Shown here piece after piece: positions 25,643 to 33,104 of a DNA stretch of 64,000 bases. Positions within the stretch are counted from its first letter, which is position 1, and each line of letters opens with the position of its first letter. The translations under genes were made by a program, and so were the position numbers. This stretch comes from Nonomuraea angiospora (GTDB taxonomy: Bacteria > Actinomycetota > Actinomycetes > Streptosporangiales > Streptosporangiaceae): positions 3,596,001 to 3,660,000 of the forward strand of contig NZ_JADBEK010000001.1 of the NCBI RefSeq assembly GCF_014873145.1, in the 5' to 3' direction. The notes beneath the pieces were generated by a model. It was given only the letters and a program-made list of their open reading frames with translations. It made no database searches and was not told where the DNA came from.

Positions 25643-25689
25643 GTGGTGGGCGATACTGGGATCGAACCAGTGACCTCTTCGGTGTGAAC
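25641..25689. repeat. attR copy within tRNA-Val (49 bp)
   Basis: Identical to 17567-17615. It covers the CCA end to the anticodon loop of the intact tRNA gene, so integration restores a complete tRNA. Confidence 0.9.
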
Positions 25690-25718
25690 GAAGCGCTCTC
25701 CCGCTGAGCTAATCGCCC
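25644..25718 (-). tRNA. tRNA-Val (CAC)
   Basis: A cloverleaf of 75 nt with encoded CCA folds on the minus strand: acceptor GGGCGAT/ATCGCCC, D arm GCTC-GAGC, anticodon stem CTTCG/CGAAG with loop TTCACAC (anticodon CAC), and a TTCGATC T loop. It is the integration site of the island. Confidence 0.95.
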
Positions 25719-26266
25719 GCCCTGTCGGCTCCTTGCGGTGCCGACGGGGAAAACCATACCGCACTCTGGCACCTGCTGGCGAAGCGAAGCGATCGAGCGG
25801 TGGATGCGGGGTAGATCCGAGGTGAATCCGGGTGGTTCGCAGGTGGCTCCGCGGTTGCTCTGGGGTTGCTGAGGGGAGGATCGGGGGAGGTTCCGGGGTG
25901 AGGACGACGGGGCCGTGGGAGGGATTCAGGTGAAACGCGGCGGTTGCCCACCGGCGGGGTGGGTCGGTGGCATACCATCGTCCTGTTCCGTTAGGCACCG
26001 ATCGCGATCATTTGGCGAGAAACGTTCATGGTCGGCGCGGCGGGACAGGCTCCACAGCACGCAAAACCCTCGTAAATACGACCCGTTTTGATCCCGTTTA
26101 GCCTGGTAGATGCCTAAATGTCCAGCTGTGATGTGCGTTACAGAAGGCCCCTGGAGCGGAATCTTTCCTACAGGTTTCTTCGTTCCGCGTCATAGCTCAG
26201 GACGAAGTCCGTCAGAGCAGTGAAAGCCCCGAAGAGGGGACCTACGACGAAAAGGTTTGGCTGACG
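25719..26266. other. Long intergenic leader of ssgB
   Basis: About 550 bp with no supported gene. The last 270 bp are lower in GC and probably hold the ssgB promoter; I could not assign a sigma-factor motif with confidence. Confidence 0.45.
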
Positions 26267-26683
26267 ATGAACAGCACCACCGTCTCCGCCGAGCTTGGCC
26301 TTCGGCTTGTGGTCCCCGACCGTACTACCGTCCCCCTGCTCGCCGGACTGAGTTACACAGCCGACGATCCTTACGCCATACGCATGGCCTTCCACGTGGG
26401 GAATGACGAGCCGGTCGAGTGGATCTTTGCTCGCGAACTGCTCACTGTGGGCATCGTGAGGCGTGTCGGCGACGGCGACGTGCAGGTGTGGCCCGCGCGC
26501 GCCGATGGCGAGCGCACGTTGCACATCAGCCTCACCTCCCCGTTCGGGCAGGCGCTCTTCGAGGTGCCGCTGGCCCCGCTCACCGAGTTTCTCCACCGTA
26601 CGTACGAGAAGGTCCCCGCGGGCCGTGAGACGGACTACATGGACCTCGACGCCGAGCTGACCAACATGCTCTGGCCCTCCTGA
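26267..26683 (+). CDS. ssgB: SsgA-like sporulation/cell-division regulator (SsgB type)
   Basis: 138 residues, standard length for SsgA-like proteins. Clear family strings: LGLRLVVPDRTTVPLLAGLSY, DPYAIRMAFHVG, VEWIFARELLTVG, GDVQVWPARADGERTLHISLTSPFG and FLHRTYEKVP. SALPs occur only in morphologically complex actinomycetes. SsgB positions FtsZ at sporulation septa, and the closeness to SsgB is judged by eye from these strings. It is convergent with the DUF305 lipoprotein gene. It supports the identification of the host as a sporulating actinomycete. Confidence 0.9.
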   Translation: MNSTTVSAELGLRLVVPDRTTVPLLAGLSYTADDPYAIRMAFHVGNDEPVEWIFARELLTVGIVRRVGDGDVQVWPARADGERTLHISLTSPFGQALFEVPLAPLTEFLHRTYEKVPAGRETDYMDLDAELTNMLWPS

Positions 26684-26689
26684 CCCTCT

Positions 26690-27352
26690 CTAGCCAGGCA
26701 GCGTTTCCAGGACTTCGCGCATGCGGGCGATCTCGATGCTCTGACCCGAGTACACGTCCTTCGCCATCAGCCGCATGCGCTGGTCCCGGCCGGTCGCCAG
26801 CTCCTCCCCCGCCATCTTGACCGCTCCCTCGTGGTGCCTGGTCATCAGCTGCAGGAACATGCGGTCGAAGGCCGCCCCCTTTGTCGCGCGCAGCGCGTTC
26901 AGCTCCTCCTGCGTCGCCATGCCGTACCCGGCCGCCTGGGTGTGCGTGTGATCGTCCGGGGCGGTGCGGCCGAGCTCGGCCAGCCAGCCCGTCATGGCCT
27001 TGATCTCCGGGGTCTGGGCGGCGGTGATCTGGCGGGCGAACGCGCGGATGGTCTCCGTCGTCGTACGGTCGTTCACCAGTGAGGTCATCTCCAGGGCCTG
27101 GCGGTGGTGGGGGATCATGGCCTCGGCGAAGCGCACGTCCGAGGCCACCGTCGGTCTGGGCGTCTGCCCGACCCGCTCCCCCGGCGTCGCGGTACGGCCC
27201 GGCGCCCCCGGACTCCCCGGCACGATCACCGGTGCCCCCGTGCCCACGGGGGAAGGACCGGCGGGCTCCTGAGAGCAGGCGGCAAGGGCAATTGTGGTCA
27301 CAACTGTGATGAAGACCGCACGCGGGCGCGTACCCACTGACATAGCTTCCAT
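26690..27352 (-). CDS. DUF305 lipoprotein
   Basis: 220 residues with a lipoprotein signal (FITVVTTIALAACSQ; lipobox LAAC). A proline-rich linker is followed by the DUF305 four-helix domain with its paired histidine motifs FAEAMIPHHRQALEM (about 74-88) and FLQLMTRHHEGAVKM (about 165-179). DUF305 is ferritin-like and is often linked to copper or other metal handling, which is family knowledge rather than visible here. A start at the inner ATG (27343) is equally possible. It is divergent from the LVIVD-propeller lipoprotein; the two are probably co-regulated. Confidence 0.85.
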   Translation of the reverse strand: MEAMSVGTRPRAVFITVVTTIALAACSQEPAGPSPVGTGAPVIVPGSPGAPGRTATPGERVGQTPRPTVASDVRFAEAMIPHHRQALEMTSLVNDRTTTETIRAFARQITAAQTPEIKAMTGWLAELGRTAPDDHTHTQAAGYGMATQEELNALRATKGAAFDRMFLQLMTRHHEGAVKMAGEELATGRDQRMRLMAKDVYSGQSIEIARMREVLETLPG

Positions 27353-27382
27353 AGTGAACTACGAGACAAAGGGGAATGCGCG

Positions 27383-28765
27383 TTGATCTCTGCCAAGTTG
27401 CGCGGAGCGTTGTTGTGTACGGTACTGCTGTTAACCTCGGCCTGCGCGGCGGGGCAGACGGCGTCCGGAGCATCGACGCCCGACACCTCCACGCAGGAGA
27501 CCAGCGCTCCAGCCGGTAAGCCGTCCTCCACCGGTGACGTGATGACGAGCGACAACGTCAAACTCGTCGCCCAGATGCGCCGGCCCGCCCCGCTGAACGG
27601 CCGGGACGACATCAACACCGACCTGGCGTTCCAGGGTGACTACGCGTACGTGGGAAACTTCGGCGGGTTCGCGATCTACGACATCAGCAACCCGACCAGA
27701 CCTCAGCTGGTGAGCACGGTGTCCTGCCCGGCCCAGCAGAACGACGTCTCGGTGTACGGCGACCTGCTCATCCTGTCGATCGACGAGCCGCGCAGCGGCG
27801 AGGGATGCGACTCCGGCGAGGACAGCCGCGACTGGGAGGGGTTGCGGATCTTCGACATCAGCGACAAGAAGAGCCCCAAGTACCTCAGCGCGGTCAGGAC
27901 CGACTGCGGCTCGCACACGCACACGATGGTCCCCGCCGGGGAAACGCTCTATGTGTACGTCTCCTCGCCCGGCCCCGAGCCCGAGTCGAAGACCTGCCCC
28001 CCGCCCCACGAACTCATCCAGATTGTAGAGATCCCCACAAAGTCGCCTCAGTCCGCAAAAATCGTGGCGAAGCCGGATATCTTCCCTGAGCGGCAGCACT
28101 CCGAGCTCGCCTCCGGCTGCCACGACATCACCGCGTACCCCGAGAAGAAGCTGGCCGCGGCCGCCTGCTTCGGCGACGGCGTGCTCCTCGACATCTCCGA
28201 CCCGGTCAATCCGAAGGTCCTCCAGCAGATCACCGACACGGAGAACTTCCAGATCTGGCACTCGGCGACGTTCAACAACGATGCCACGAAGGTCGTGTTC
28301 AGCGACGAGCTGGGCGGCGGCGGCCAGGCCACGTGCGACAGCAACACGCCGCGCACGAAGGGCGCGGACGCCGTGTACGACATCGTGGGCGGCAAGCTGG
28401 AGCGGCGCGGATACTTCAAGATCCCCCGGGATCAGCAGGAGAACGAGAACTGCGTGGCCCACAACGGCTCCCTGATCCCGGTTCCGGGCAAGGACATCAT
28501 GGTGCAGTCGTGGTACCAGGGCGGGGTGTCGATCTGGGACTTCACCGACTCGGCCAACCCGAAGGAGATCGGCTACTTCGAACGCGGCCCGTTCCCGGGT
28601 GGCGGCATCGCCGGGTCGTGGTCGGCGTACTACTACAACGGGTACATCTACTCCAGCGACATCATGGAGGGGCTGGACGTCCTGCAGATCAACGACCCTC
28701 TGACGGACCCGGCCAAGAAGGTCAAGATGGACGACTTCAACGTCCAGACCCAGAAGTCGTACTGA
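27383..28765 (+). CDS. LVIVD-repeat beta-propeller lipoprotein
   Basis: 460 residues from a TTG after AAAGGGGAA. The signal ends in the lipobox LTSAC. The mature protein carries LVIVD-type blades: YAYVGNFGGFAIYDISNPTRP, GLRIFDISDKKSP, GVLLDISDPVNP and GVSIWDFTDSANP. Several histidines (GSHTHTMV, SGCHDIT, IWHSATF, VAHNGS) lie at equivalent blade positions, which is suggestive of metal binding. Codon 17 is TTA, rare in such genomes. It is divergent from the DUF305 lipoprotein, so a shared extracytoplasmic, perhaps metal-related, role is plausible. Confidence 0.82.
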   Translation: MISAKLRGALLCTVLLLTSACAAGQTASGASTPDTSTQETSAPAGKPSSTGDVMTSDNVKLVAQMRRPAPLNGRDDINTDLAFQGDYAYVGNFGGFAIYDISNPTRPQLVSTVSCPAQQNDVSVYGDLLILSIDEPRSGEGCDSGEDSRDWEGLRIFDISDKKSPKYLSAVRTDCGSHTHTMVPAGETLYVYVSSPGPEPESKTCPPPHELIQIVEIPTKSPQSAKIVAKPDIFPERQHSELASGCHDITAYPEKKLAAAACFGDGVLLDISDPVNPKVLQQITDTENFQIWHSATFNNDATKVVFSDELGGGGQATCDSNTPRTKGADAVYDIVGGKLERRGYFKIPRDQQENENCVAHNGSLIPVPGKDIMVQSWYQGGVSIWDFTDSANPKEIGYFERGPFPGGGIAGSWSAYYYNGYIYSSDIMEGLDVLQINDPLTDPAKKVKMDDFNVQTQKSY

Positions 28766-28770
28766 GCCGA

Positions 28771-28797
28771 GAGGCGAGAGGCGAGAGGCGAGAGGCC
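28771..28797. repeat. Tandem 7-bp repeat GAGAGGC
   Basis: About four copies of GAGAGGC directly after the stop of the LVIVD gene. Length-variable microsatellite; no function is assigned. Confidence 0.6.
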
Positions 28798-28856
28798 AGA
28801 GTCGACTGCCAGTCGCCGCTTCAGGTCGTCGCCTCTCCAGGGTTGGGCGCGGCTCA

Positions 28857-28885
28857 CCGGACCGAGGGGGGCTCCCCCGGTCCGG
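28857..28885. terminator. Strong GC hairpin, probable terminator
   Basis: CCGGACCG and GGGGG pair with CCCCC and GGTCCGG with a single bulged base. It lies downstream of the LVIVD gene. Confidence 0.55.
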
Positions 28886-28984
28886 AGCACGCGCTGAGGG
28901 CTCGTCCGGGCGTCGTCACCACATGACGATGTCCTCGGGTGAGGGCGGTGGGCCACTCGGTCGGCGTCAGTGAGGCTGGCCGCC

Positions 28985-29175
28985 GGTCACCCCCCGCGTG
29001 GGGGTACCGGGCCGGGTGCTCACCGCCGCATGGGGGTGGCGGGCCGCCGGGTGGTCGCCGCCAGAGGAAGGCGGCAGAGGCGGTCGGTCGCCCCCCGATG
29101 CGAGCGGCAACAGCGGCCAACGCCAAGGGAGGGCAGCGGGGCGGCCGGTCGCCGCCCGCGTGAGGGTGGCGACCG
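28985..29175. repeat. Cluster of degenerate GC-rich hairpin repeats
   Basis: Five imperfect copies of a unit like GGTCACCCCCCGCGTGGGGG start at 28985, 29018, 29053, 29085 and 29147, spaced 32-35 bp (the last 62). Each is a partial hairpin. Sequence conservation is too poor for a CRISPR array. They lie in the 450-bp gene-free stretch between the LVIVD gene and the tRNA terminator. Confidence 0.4.
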
Positions 29176-29228
29176 GCGGAGTGGGGCGGGTTGGGGCTGG
29201 TGGGAATGGTCTGATCAAGGCGGAACAG

Positions 29229-29270
29229 CAAAAAGCCCCAGCCCCGGCGGGTGCCGGGGGCTGGGGCTTT
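29229..29270 (-). terminator. Terminator of the tRNA cluster
   Basis: On the minus strand AGCCCCAGCCCC and GGGGCTGGGGCT form a perfect long stem followed by TTTTTGC. It ends the Gly-Cys-Val tRNA transcript. Confidence 0.85.
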
Positions 29271-29275
29271 GAGCA

Positions 29276-29350
29276 TGGTGGACGATACTGGGATTGAACC
29301 AGTGACCTCTTCCGTGTCAGGGAAGCGCTCTCCCGCTGAGCTAATCGTCC
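29276..29350 (-). tRNA. tRNA-Val (GAC)
   Basis: 75 nt including CCA. Acceptor GGACGAT/ATCGTCC; anticodon stem CTTCC/GGAAG with loop CTGACAC (anticodon GAC); T loop TTCAATC. It shares much of its 3' sequence with tRNA-Val(CAC) but carries no insertion. Confidence 0.95.
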
Positions 29351-29354
29351 TTTG

Positions 29355-29425
29355 AGGTGGCGACGGGATTTGAACCCGTGTGGACGGCTTTGCAGGCCGC
29401 TGCCTCGCCTCTCGGCCACGCCACC
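29355..29425 (-). tRNA. tRNA-Cys (GCA)
   Basis: 71 nt: acceptor GGTGGCG/CGCCACC, anticodon stem-loop CGGCCTGCAAAGCCG with anticodon GCA, T loop TTCAAAT. CCA is not encoded. Lies between tRNA-Val and tRNA-Gly. Confidence 0.93.
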
Positions 29426-29440
29426 GAGCCGGAAGCTCCG

Positions 29441-29512
29441 AGCGGAAGACGGGATTCGAACCCGCGACCCTCACCTTGGCAAGGTGATGCTCTACCACTG
29501 AGCCACTTCCGC
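29441..29512 (-). tRNA. tRNA-Gly (GCC)
   Basis: 72 nt: acceptor GCGGAAG/CTTCCGC, anticodon stem TCACC/GGTGA with loop TTGCCAA (anticodon GCC), T loop TTCGAAT. First gene of the minus-strand cluster Gly-Cys-Val. Confidence 0.95.
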
Positions 29513-29594
29513 GTCCGCCCCCGTCCAACCGGGGCGACGAGAGAACTCTAGCGAATCCTGGCCGAGTACCCAAACTGGATTACGCTCGCCCAGG

Positions 29595-30320
29595 TCACGT
29601 GTGGCCCCCGTTAACGGTGATGCGCTGGCCGGTGACGAACGCGCCACCCTCCGAGGCGAGGAACGAGACGGCCGCCGCGACGTCGTCAGGCGTGCCCATG
29701 CGGCCCAGGGGCACCTCCGCGAGGTAACCGCTCTCGTCGAGACCCGCGTGCCGCTCCACCGGGATCCAGCCGGGGGCGACGACGTTGACCGTGATGCCGT
29801 GCGGGCCCAGCTCGCGGGCCCAGACCTCGGTCATGGCGTGCTGGGCGCTCTTTGCCGCGATATAGGCGGACATGCTGGGCAGTTTGCGGTCCACGACGTC
29901 CGAACCGATCTGGATGACGCGCCCGCCGCCGTGTTCTTTCATGCCCGGCAGCACCGCCTGCACCAGCAGTGTCGGGCTCTTGACGAAGAACTCGAGCTGG
30001 TCGAGCTGCGCCTGCCAGGTGAGATCCTCCAGCGCGATGTACGGCTGCGGGCCGGTCGCGTTGGCCACCAGGACGTGGACCGGGCCGAGGCGCTCAGTGG
30101 TGGCGGCGACCAGGGACGACACGTCGGGCTCATGCGTGATGTCGGCGGCGAACGCCTCCGCGGTGCCGCCTGCGGCGCGGATCTCGTCCACCACCCTCGT
30201 GGCGCCGGCGGCGTCCCGGTTGTAATTGACGGCGACGGCCAGGCCGTCGGCGGCCAGCCGGCGCGCGATCACGGCACCCAGGCCGCGCGACGCACCGGTC
30301 ACGAGGGCGACTGCTGTCAT
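29595..30320 (-). CDS. Short-chain dehydrogenase/reductase
   Basis: 241 residues from ATG 30320, chosen because it opens on the SDR cofactor loop TGASRGLGAVIARRL (about 8-22). The catalytic residues are in IQIGSDV (Ser) and SAYIAAKSAQHAM (YxxxK). The C-terminal VTGQRITVNGGHT is typical of classical SDRs. The usual NNAG strand motif reads ANAT, a mild variant. Probably NADPH-linked (3-oxoacyl-ACP-reductase-like). Substrate is not readable. Confidence 0.87.
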   Translation of the reverse strand: MTAVALVTGASRGLGAVIARRLAADGLAVAVNYNRDAAGATRVVDEIRAAGGTAEAFAADITHEPDVSSLVAATTERLGPVHVLVANATGPQPYIALEDLTWQAQLDQLEFFVKSPTLLVQAVLPGMKEHGGGRVIQIGSDVVDRKLPSMSAYIAAKSAQHAMTEVWARELGPHGITVNVVAPGWIPVERHAGLDESGYLAEVPLGRMGTPDDVAAAVSFLASEGGAFVTGQRITVNGGHT

Positions 30321-30429
30321 GAGACCCGACTCTAGCGACGAGCGCCAATGACGGGCGCCGGTGACGACCACCATCGGCCCCGGGGCCCAGTCAGCTTGAT
30401 GCCTGGCGGGGAGCGCCGTAGGCCCGTTT

Positions 30430-31638
30430 CTAGCGGCCTCGCGGCCCGCCGGACACCCCCGCCCCGTACGGTGCCTCCGTCTCGAGGCGGTAGTCCCGGC
30501 CGGAGACGGCGCGGTTGGCCTCGATGACGCGCTCGGAAGGCGGCCGCTCCCCGTCCGCCAGCGCCTGCCGCATCCTCCGGAACCGCTCGTGCTCCTCCAG
30601 CACGTACCCGGTCCCCAGCGTCGTGCGGTCCGCCTGGGTGGCGAGCAGGTCCCGAAGGTAGGCCTTGTTCGGCTCGAACGTCATCGGCGGCGGGCACGCC
30701 TGGGCCAGCACCTGGTCGGGATCGCGCCCGTCGAACCGCCGGAACAGCTCGGCCGCCAGCCGCAGGTGCTCCAGCTCCATGGTGAGGTGCAGCTCCCAGA
30801 CGCCCTTCACCCGGGGATCCGACTCGGTCTCCATGAACGAGTAGTACAGGTAGCACTCGTTGTACTCGTGGTTGAGCAGCCGCTCCCACCAGCTTTCGCC
30901 CCCGTCGGCCAGCGACTCGTAGTGGGTCAGGTGCCCCTCCTCGACCAGCCCGATCTCCTGGTAAAGCCGGCGGGCCTCGGGCTCCAGGCACATGGGGCCG
31001 GCGTTCATGGAGAAGTTCATGATCTGCTGCTCGACCGCCATGACGGTGAGCGCGTGCAGCCGCGACAGCGGCTCGGTCTTCCCCCTGTCGTACGGCTCGC
31101 GCACGTTGTCCACCGGATCCCGGTGCTGCAGGTGCGTCGGCCGCCCCGGCATCACCTCGGTCACCCGGCCCACGATCTTCTCGGCCGCGCGGTGCTCGAT
31201 CATCTCGTACAGGTTCGCGTACCGGTAGAGGTGGTCGAGGTGCTCCAGCAGGCCGAACTGGTAGGCCTGCTTCAGATAGTCGTCCGGTTCCATCCGCGCC
31301 GCCCACGCCGTCAGGTCCACCGCCGCCTGCTCGTAGGCGATCGTGGTCTCCAGCACCGACGACAGCCCCGGCATCAGCCAGTTGACCACTTTCTGCTGCT
31401 GCGCCTCGATGTAGCGCACCCGCGCCAGCTGCTGCCTGATCTCGGTGTCGGGGCAGTGGCGGGCGAGCTGGTGGTTGAAGAAGATCGCCTCCGTCTCGAT
31501 CGCGTTCATGGTGACGATGCGGCAGCGCGTGTAGGGGTCGGTGTGGTCGGGGTCGATCGGCGTGACGTTCAGCTCGTTCCAGTGGCGAAGCTGGTCGTCC
31601 AGCGGGATTCCCCGCTCCTGCAGTGGGTCGAAGGCCAT
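30430..31638 (-). CDS. Ferritin-like di-iron-type protein
   Basis: 402 residues from ATG 31638. The frame stays open far upstream, but only as antisense to the hemerythrin gene. Helical protein with repeated acid/His motifs that fit a ferritin-like metal site: NAIETEAIFFNHQLA, YIEAQQQKV, YEQAAVDLTAW, LLEHLDHLYR, EEGHLTHYE, HEYNECYLYYSFMETE and MELEHLRLAAELF. I do not know a named enzyme with this layout; conserved hypothetical proteins of this size occur in actinomycetes. It is divergent from a hemerythrin-domain gene, so the two iron-type proteins may act together in oxygen or redox stress. Confidence 0.65.
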   Translation of the reverse strand: MAFDPLQERGIPLDDQLRHWNELNVTPIDPDHTDPYTRCRIVTMNAIETEAIFFNHQLARHCPDTEIRQQLARVRYIEAQQQKVVNWLMPGLSSVLETTIAYEQAAVDLTAWAARMEPDDYLKQAYQFGLLEHLDHLYRYANLYEMIEHRAAEKIVGRVTEVMPGRPTHLQHRDPVDNVREPYDRGKTEPLSRLHALTVMAVEQQIMNFSMNAGPMCLEPEARRLYQEIGLVEEGHLTHYESLADGGESWWERLLNHEYNECYLYYSFMETESDPRVKGVWELHLTMELEHLRLAAELFRRFDGRDPDQVLAQACPPPMTFEPNKAYLRDLLATQADRTTLGTGYVLEEHERFRRMRQALADGERPPSERVIEANRAVSGRDYRLETEAPYGAGVSGGPRGR

Positions 31639-31749
31639 GTCGCTGCGCTTACCCGAGGTCAAATGCGGCAACCTCCGCTTTCGGTCCTCTGACGGCCCGC
31701 GTTCGGTAAGGAAGCGCGTGCCCGCCGGAGGCCCGGGTAGGGCGCGGGC

Positions 31750-32304
31750 GTGGGTGAACAAGATGTCATCGATTTGCTGGTGATCCAGCACAGCCAGATC
31801 AGGGACCTGTTCGACGAGGTGGAGCAGGCGCCGCCGGACAAGGTGGAGGAGGCCTTCGAGCGCCTCACGCGGATGTTGTCCGTGCACGAGACGGCCGAGG
31901 AGGAGATCGTCCATCCGTACGCGCGCAGGAAGCTCGACAACGGGCAGGGCGTCGTGGGCGATCGCCTGACCGAGGAGAACCGCGCCAAACGGCTCCTCCT
32001 CGACCTCCACAAGGGCGGAGTGGACCATCCGCACTTCTGGGAACGGCTCGGCGAGCTGCGCCTGGCCGTGACCGCGCACGCCCGCAGCGAGGAGCGGTAC
32101 GAGTTCGTCAAGCTGCGCGCGAACACCTCCGTGGTCGAGCGGCGGGCCATGGCCGCGGCGGTGCGGGCGGCCGAGAGCCTCGCCCCGCTGCGCCCGCACC
32201 CCGGCACGGAGAGCGCCACCAAGAACATGCTGGTGGGCACGCCGATCGCACTGATGGAGCGGGCGCGGGAGCTGATCGGCAAGGCGCTCGGCAAGCGCGG
32301 CTGA
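31750..32304 (+). CDS. Hemerythrin HHE-domain protein
   Basis: 184 residues from GTG 31750. The HHE cation-binding pattern is present: IQHSQIRDLF (His14), VHETAEEEIVHPY (His46, Glu50, His55), and later DLHKGG (His87) and VTAHARSEERYEF (His110, Glu114). These could ligate a di-iron site. The C-terminal third has no motif. Located divergent from the ferritin-like gene. Confidence 0.85.
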   Translation: MGEQDVIDLLVIQHSQIRDLFDEVEQAPPDKVEEAFERLTRMLSVHETAEEEIVHPYARRKLDNGQGVVGDRLTEENRAKRLLLDLHKGGVDHPHFWERLGELRLAVTAHARSEERYEFVKLRANTSVVERRAMAAAVRAAESLAPLRPHPGTESATKNMLVGTPIALMERARELIGKALGKRG

Positions 32305-32374
32305 CCTTTCCACGCACGAACGCGTGCCGACCCTTCGGTGCGCGTCGAAATGTCGCCGTACTAGCGTCGTACGC

Positions 32375-33082
32375 ATGGAGTACATCGCTCGTGACGCCGA
32401 CATAGCGCCCGTCGCCGCGCTCATCGCGGACCCGACCAGGGCGGCCATGCTGACCGCCCTCCTCGGCGGGCGGGCCCTGGCGGCGGGAGAGCTGGCCAGG
32501 GTGGCCGGGGTCAGCGCCGCCACGGCGAGCGCCCACCTGTCCAGGCTGCTCGACGGGCGGCTGGTCGACGTCGTACGCCAGGGCCGCCACCGCTACTACC
32601 GCCTGGCCGGGCACGACGTGGCCGAGGTGCTGGAGGTGCTGGCCAGGGTCAGCGCCCGCCCGCCCGTACGCTCCCTGCGCCAGTCCAGGCAGGCCAGGAT
32701 GCTGGAGGAGGCCCGCACCTGCTACGACCACCTCGCGGGACGGGCCGGGGTGGGGCTGCTCGACCGGCTCGCCGAGGGCGGCTACTACGCGGCGCAGGAC
32801 CTGACCGAGGCGGGAGAGCGGCTGCTGGCCGGCATCGGCGTGGACGTGGACGGCGCGCGCAGGTCGCGCAGGCGGTTCGCGCCCGAGTGCCTGGACTGGA
32901 CCGAGCGCAGGTCGCATCTGGGCGGGGCGCTGGGGGCGGCGATCACCGAGGTGCTGTTCGAGCGGGACTGGTACCGGCGCGGGAAGGTGCCCAGGGCGGT
33001 GGTCCTCACCGACGAGGGCAGGGAGGGGCTGTCCGCATTGTTCCCAAGTAAGGAGCTAACATCGGGTACGCCGGTTACCTAG
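32375..33082 (+). CDS. ArsR-type winged-helix regulator
   Basis: 235 residues from ATG 32375. The HTH_5 domain is LIADPTRAAMLTALL, AGELARVAGVSAATASAHLSRLLDGRLVDVVRQGRHRYYRL. It is followed by a long C-terminal region with CYDHLAGRAGVGLLDRL and a CLDWTERR segment, common in the larger (about 220-240 residue) ArsR proteins of actinomycetes. No metal-box cysteine pair in the HTH is seen. It ends 22 bp before hutH and could be co-transcribed with it, though many such regulators control efflux or quinone genes. Confidence 0.83.
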   Translation: MEYIARDADIAPVAALIADPTRAAMLTALLGGRALAAGELARVAGVSAATASAHLSRLLDGRLVDVVRQGRHRYYRLAGHDVAEVLEVLARVSARPPVRSLRQSRQARMLEEARTCYDHLAGRAGVGLLDRLAEGGYYAAQDLTEAGERLLAGIGVDVDGARRSRRRFAPECLDWTERRSHLGGALGAAITEVLFERDWYRRGKVPRAVVLTDEGREGLSALFPSKELTSGTPVT

Positions 33083-33104
33083 CGAGCAGCGAGAGAGACG
33101 CCCC

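Larger units (their letters stand above)
9956..25689. mobile_element. Composite genomic island at tRNA-Val(CAC)
   Basis: The island runs from a copy of the tRNA-Val terminator half at 9956-9973 to the intact tRNA gene at 25644-25718. Two segments are visible: an older decayed one up to about 17566 that ends with an integrase C-terminus and TGGCTCCC repeats, and a younger one between the 49-bp direct repeats at 17567 and 25641. Many broken genes, an IS, two integrases, a replication initiator and lower-GC genes set it apart from the flanks. Tandem accretion at one tRNA site is the simplest reading. The left limit is less certain than the right. Confidence 0.65.
17567..25689. mobile_element. 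pSAM2-like integrative element (AICE type), reduced
   Basis: About 8.1 kb between 49-bp tRNA-derived repeats. It carries the replication-excision-integration block repSA-xis-int in the standard order next to attR, plus a membrane protein, a pentapeptide-type protein and an IS481-type copy inserted just upstream of repSA. No FtsK-like transfer gene, Spd spread genes or Pra/KorSA-type regulators are seen. It could therefore replicate and excise but probably does not transfer alone. Confidence 0.85.

Noticed and set aside
28985..29175. CRISPR array
   Set aside because: Units differ too much from one another, spacing is irregular and spacers would be only a few bases long.
31639..32523. N-terminal extension of the ferritin-like protein
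   Set aside because: The extension is antisense to the hemerythrin and ArsR genes and compositionally biased. Real similarity starts at ATG 31638.
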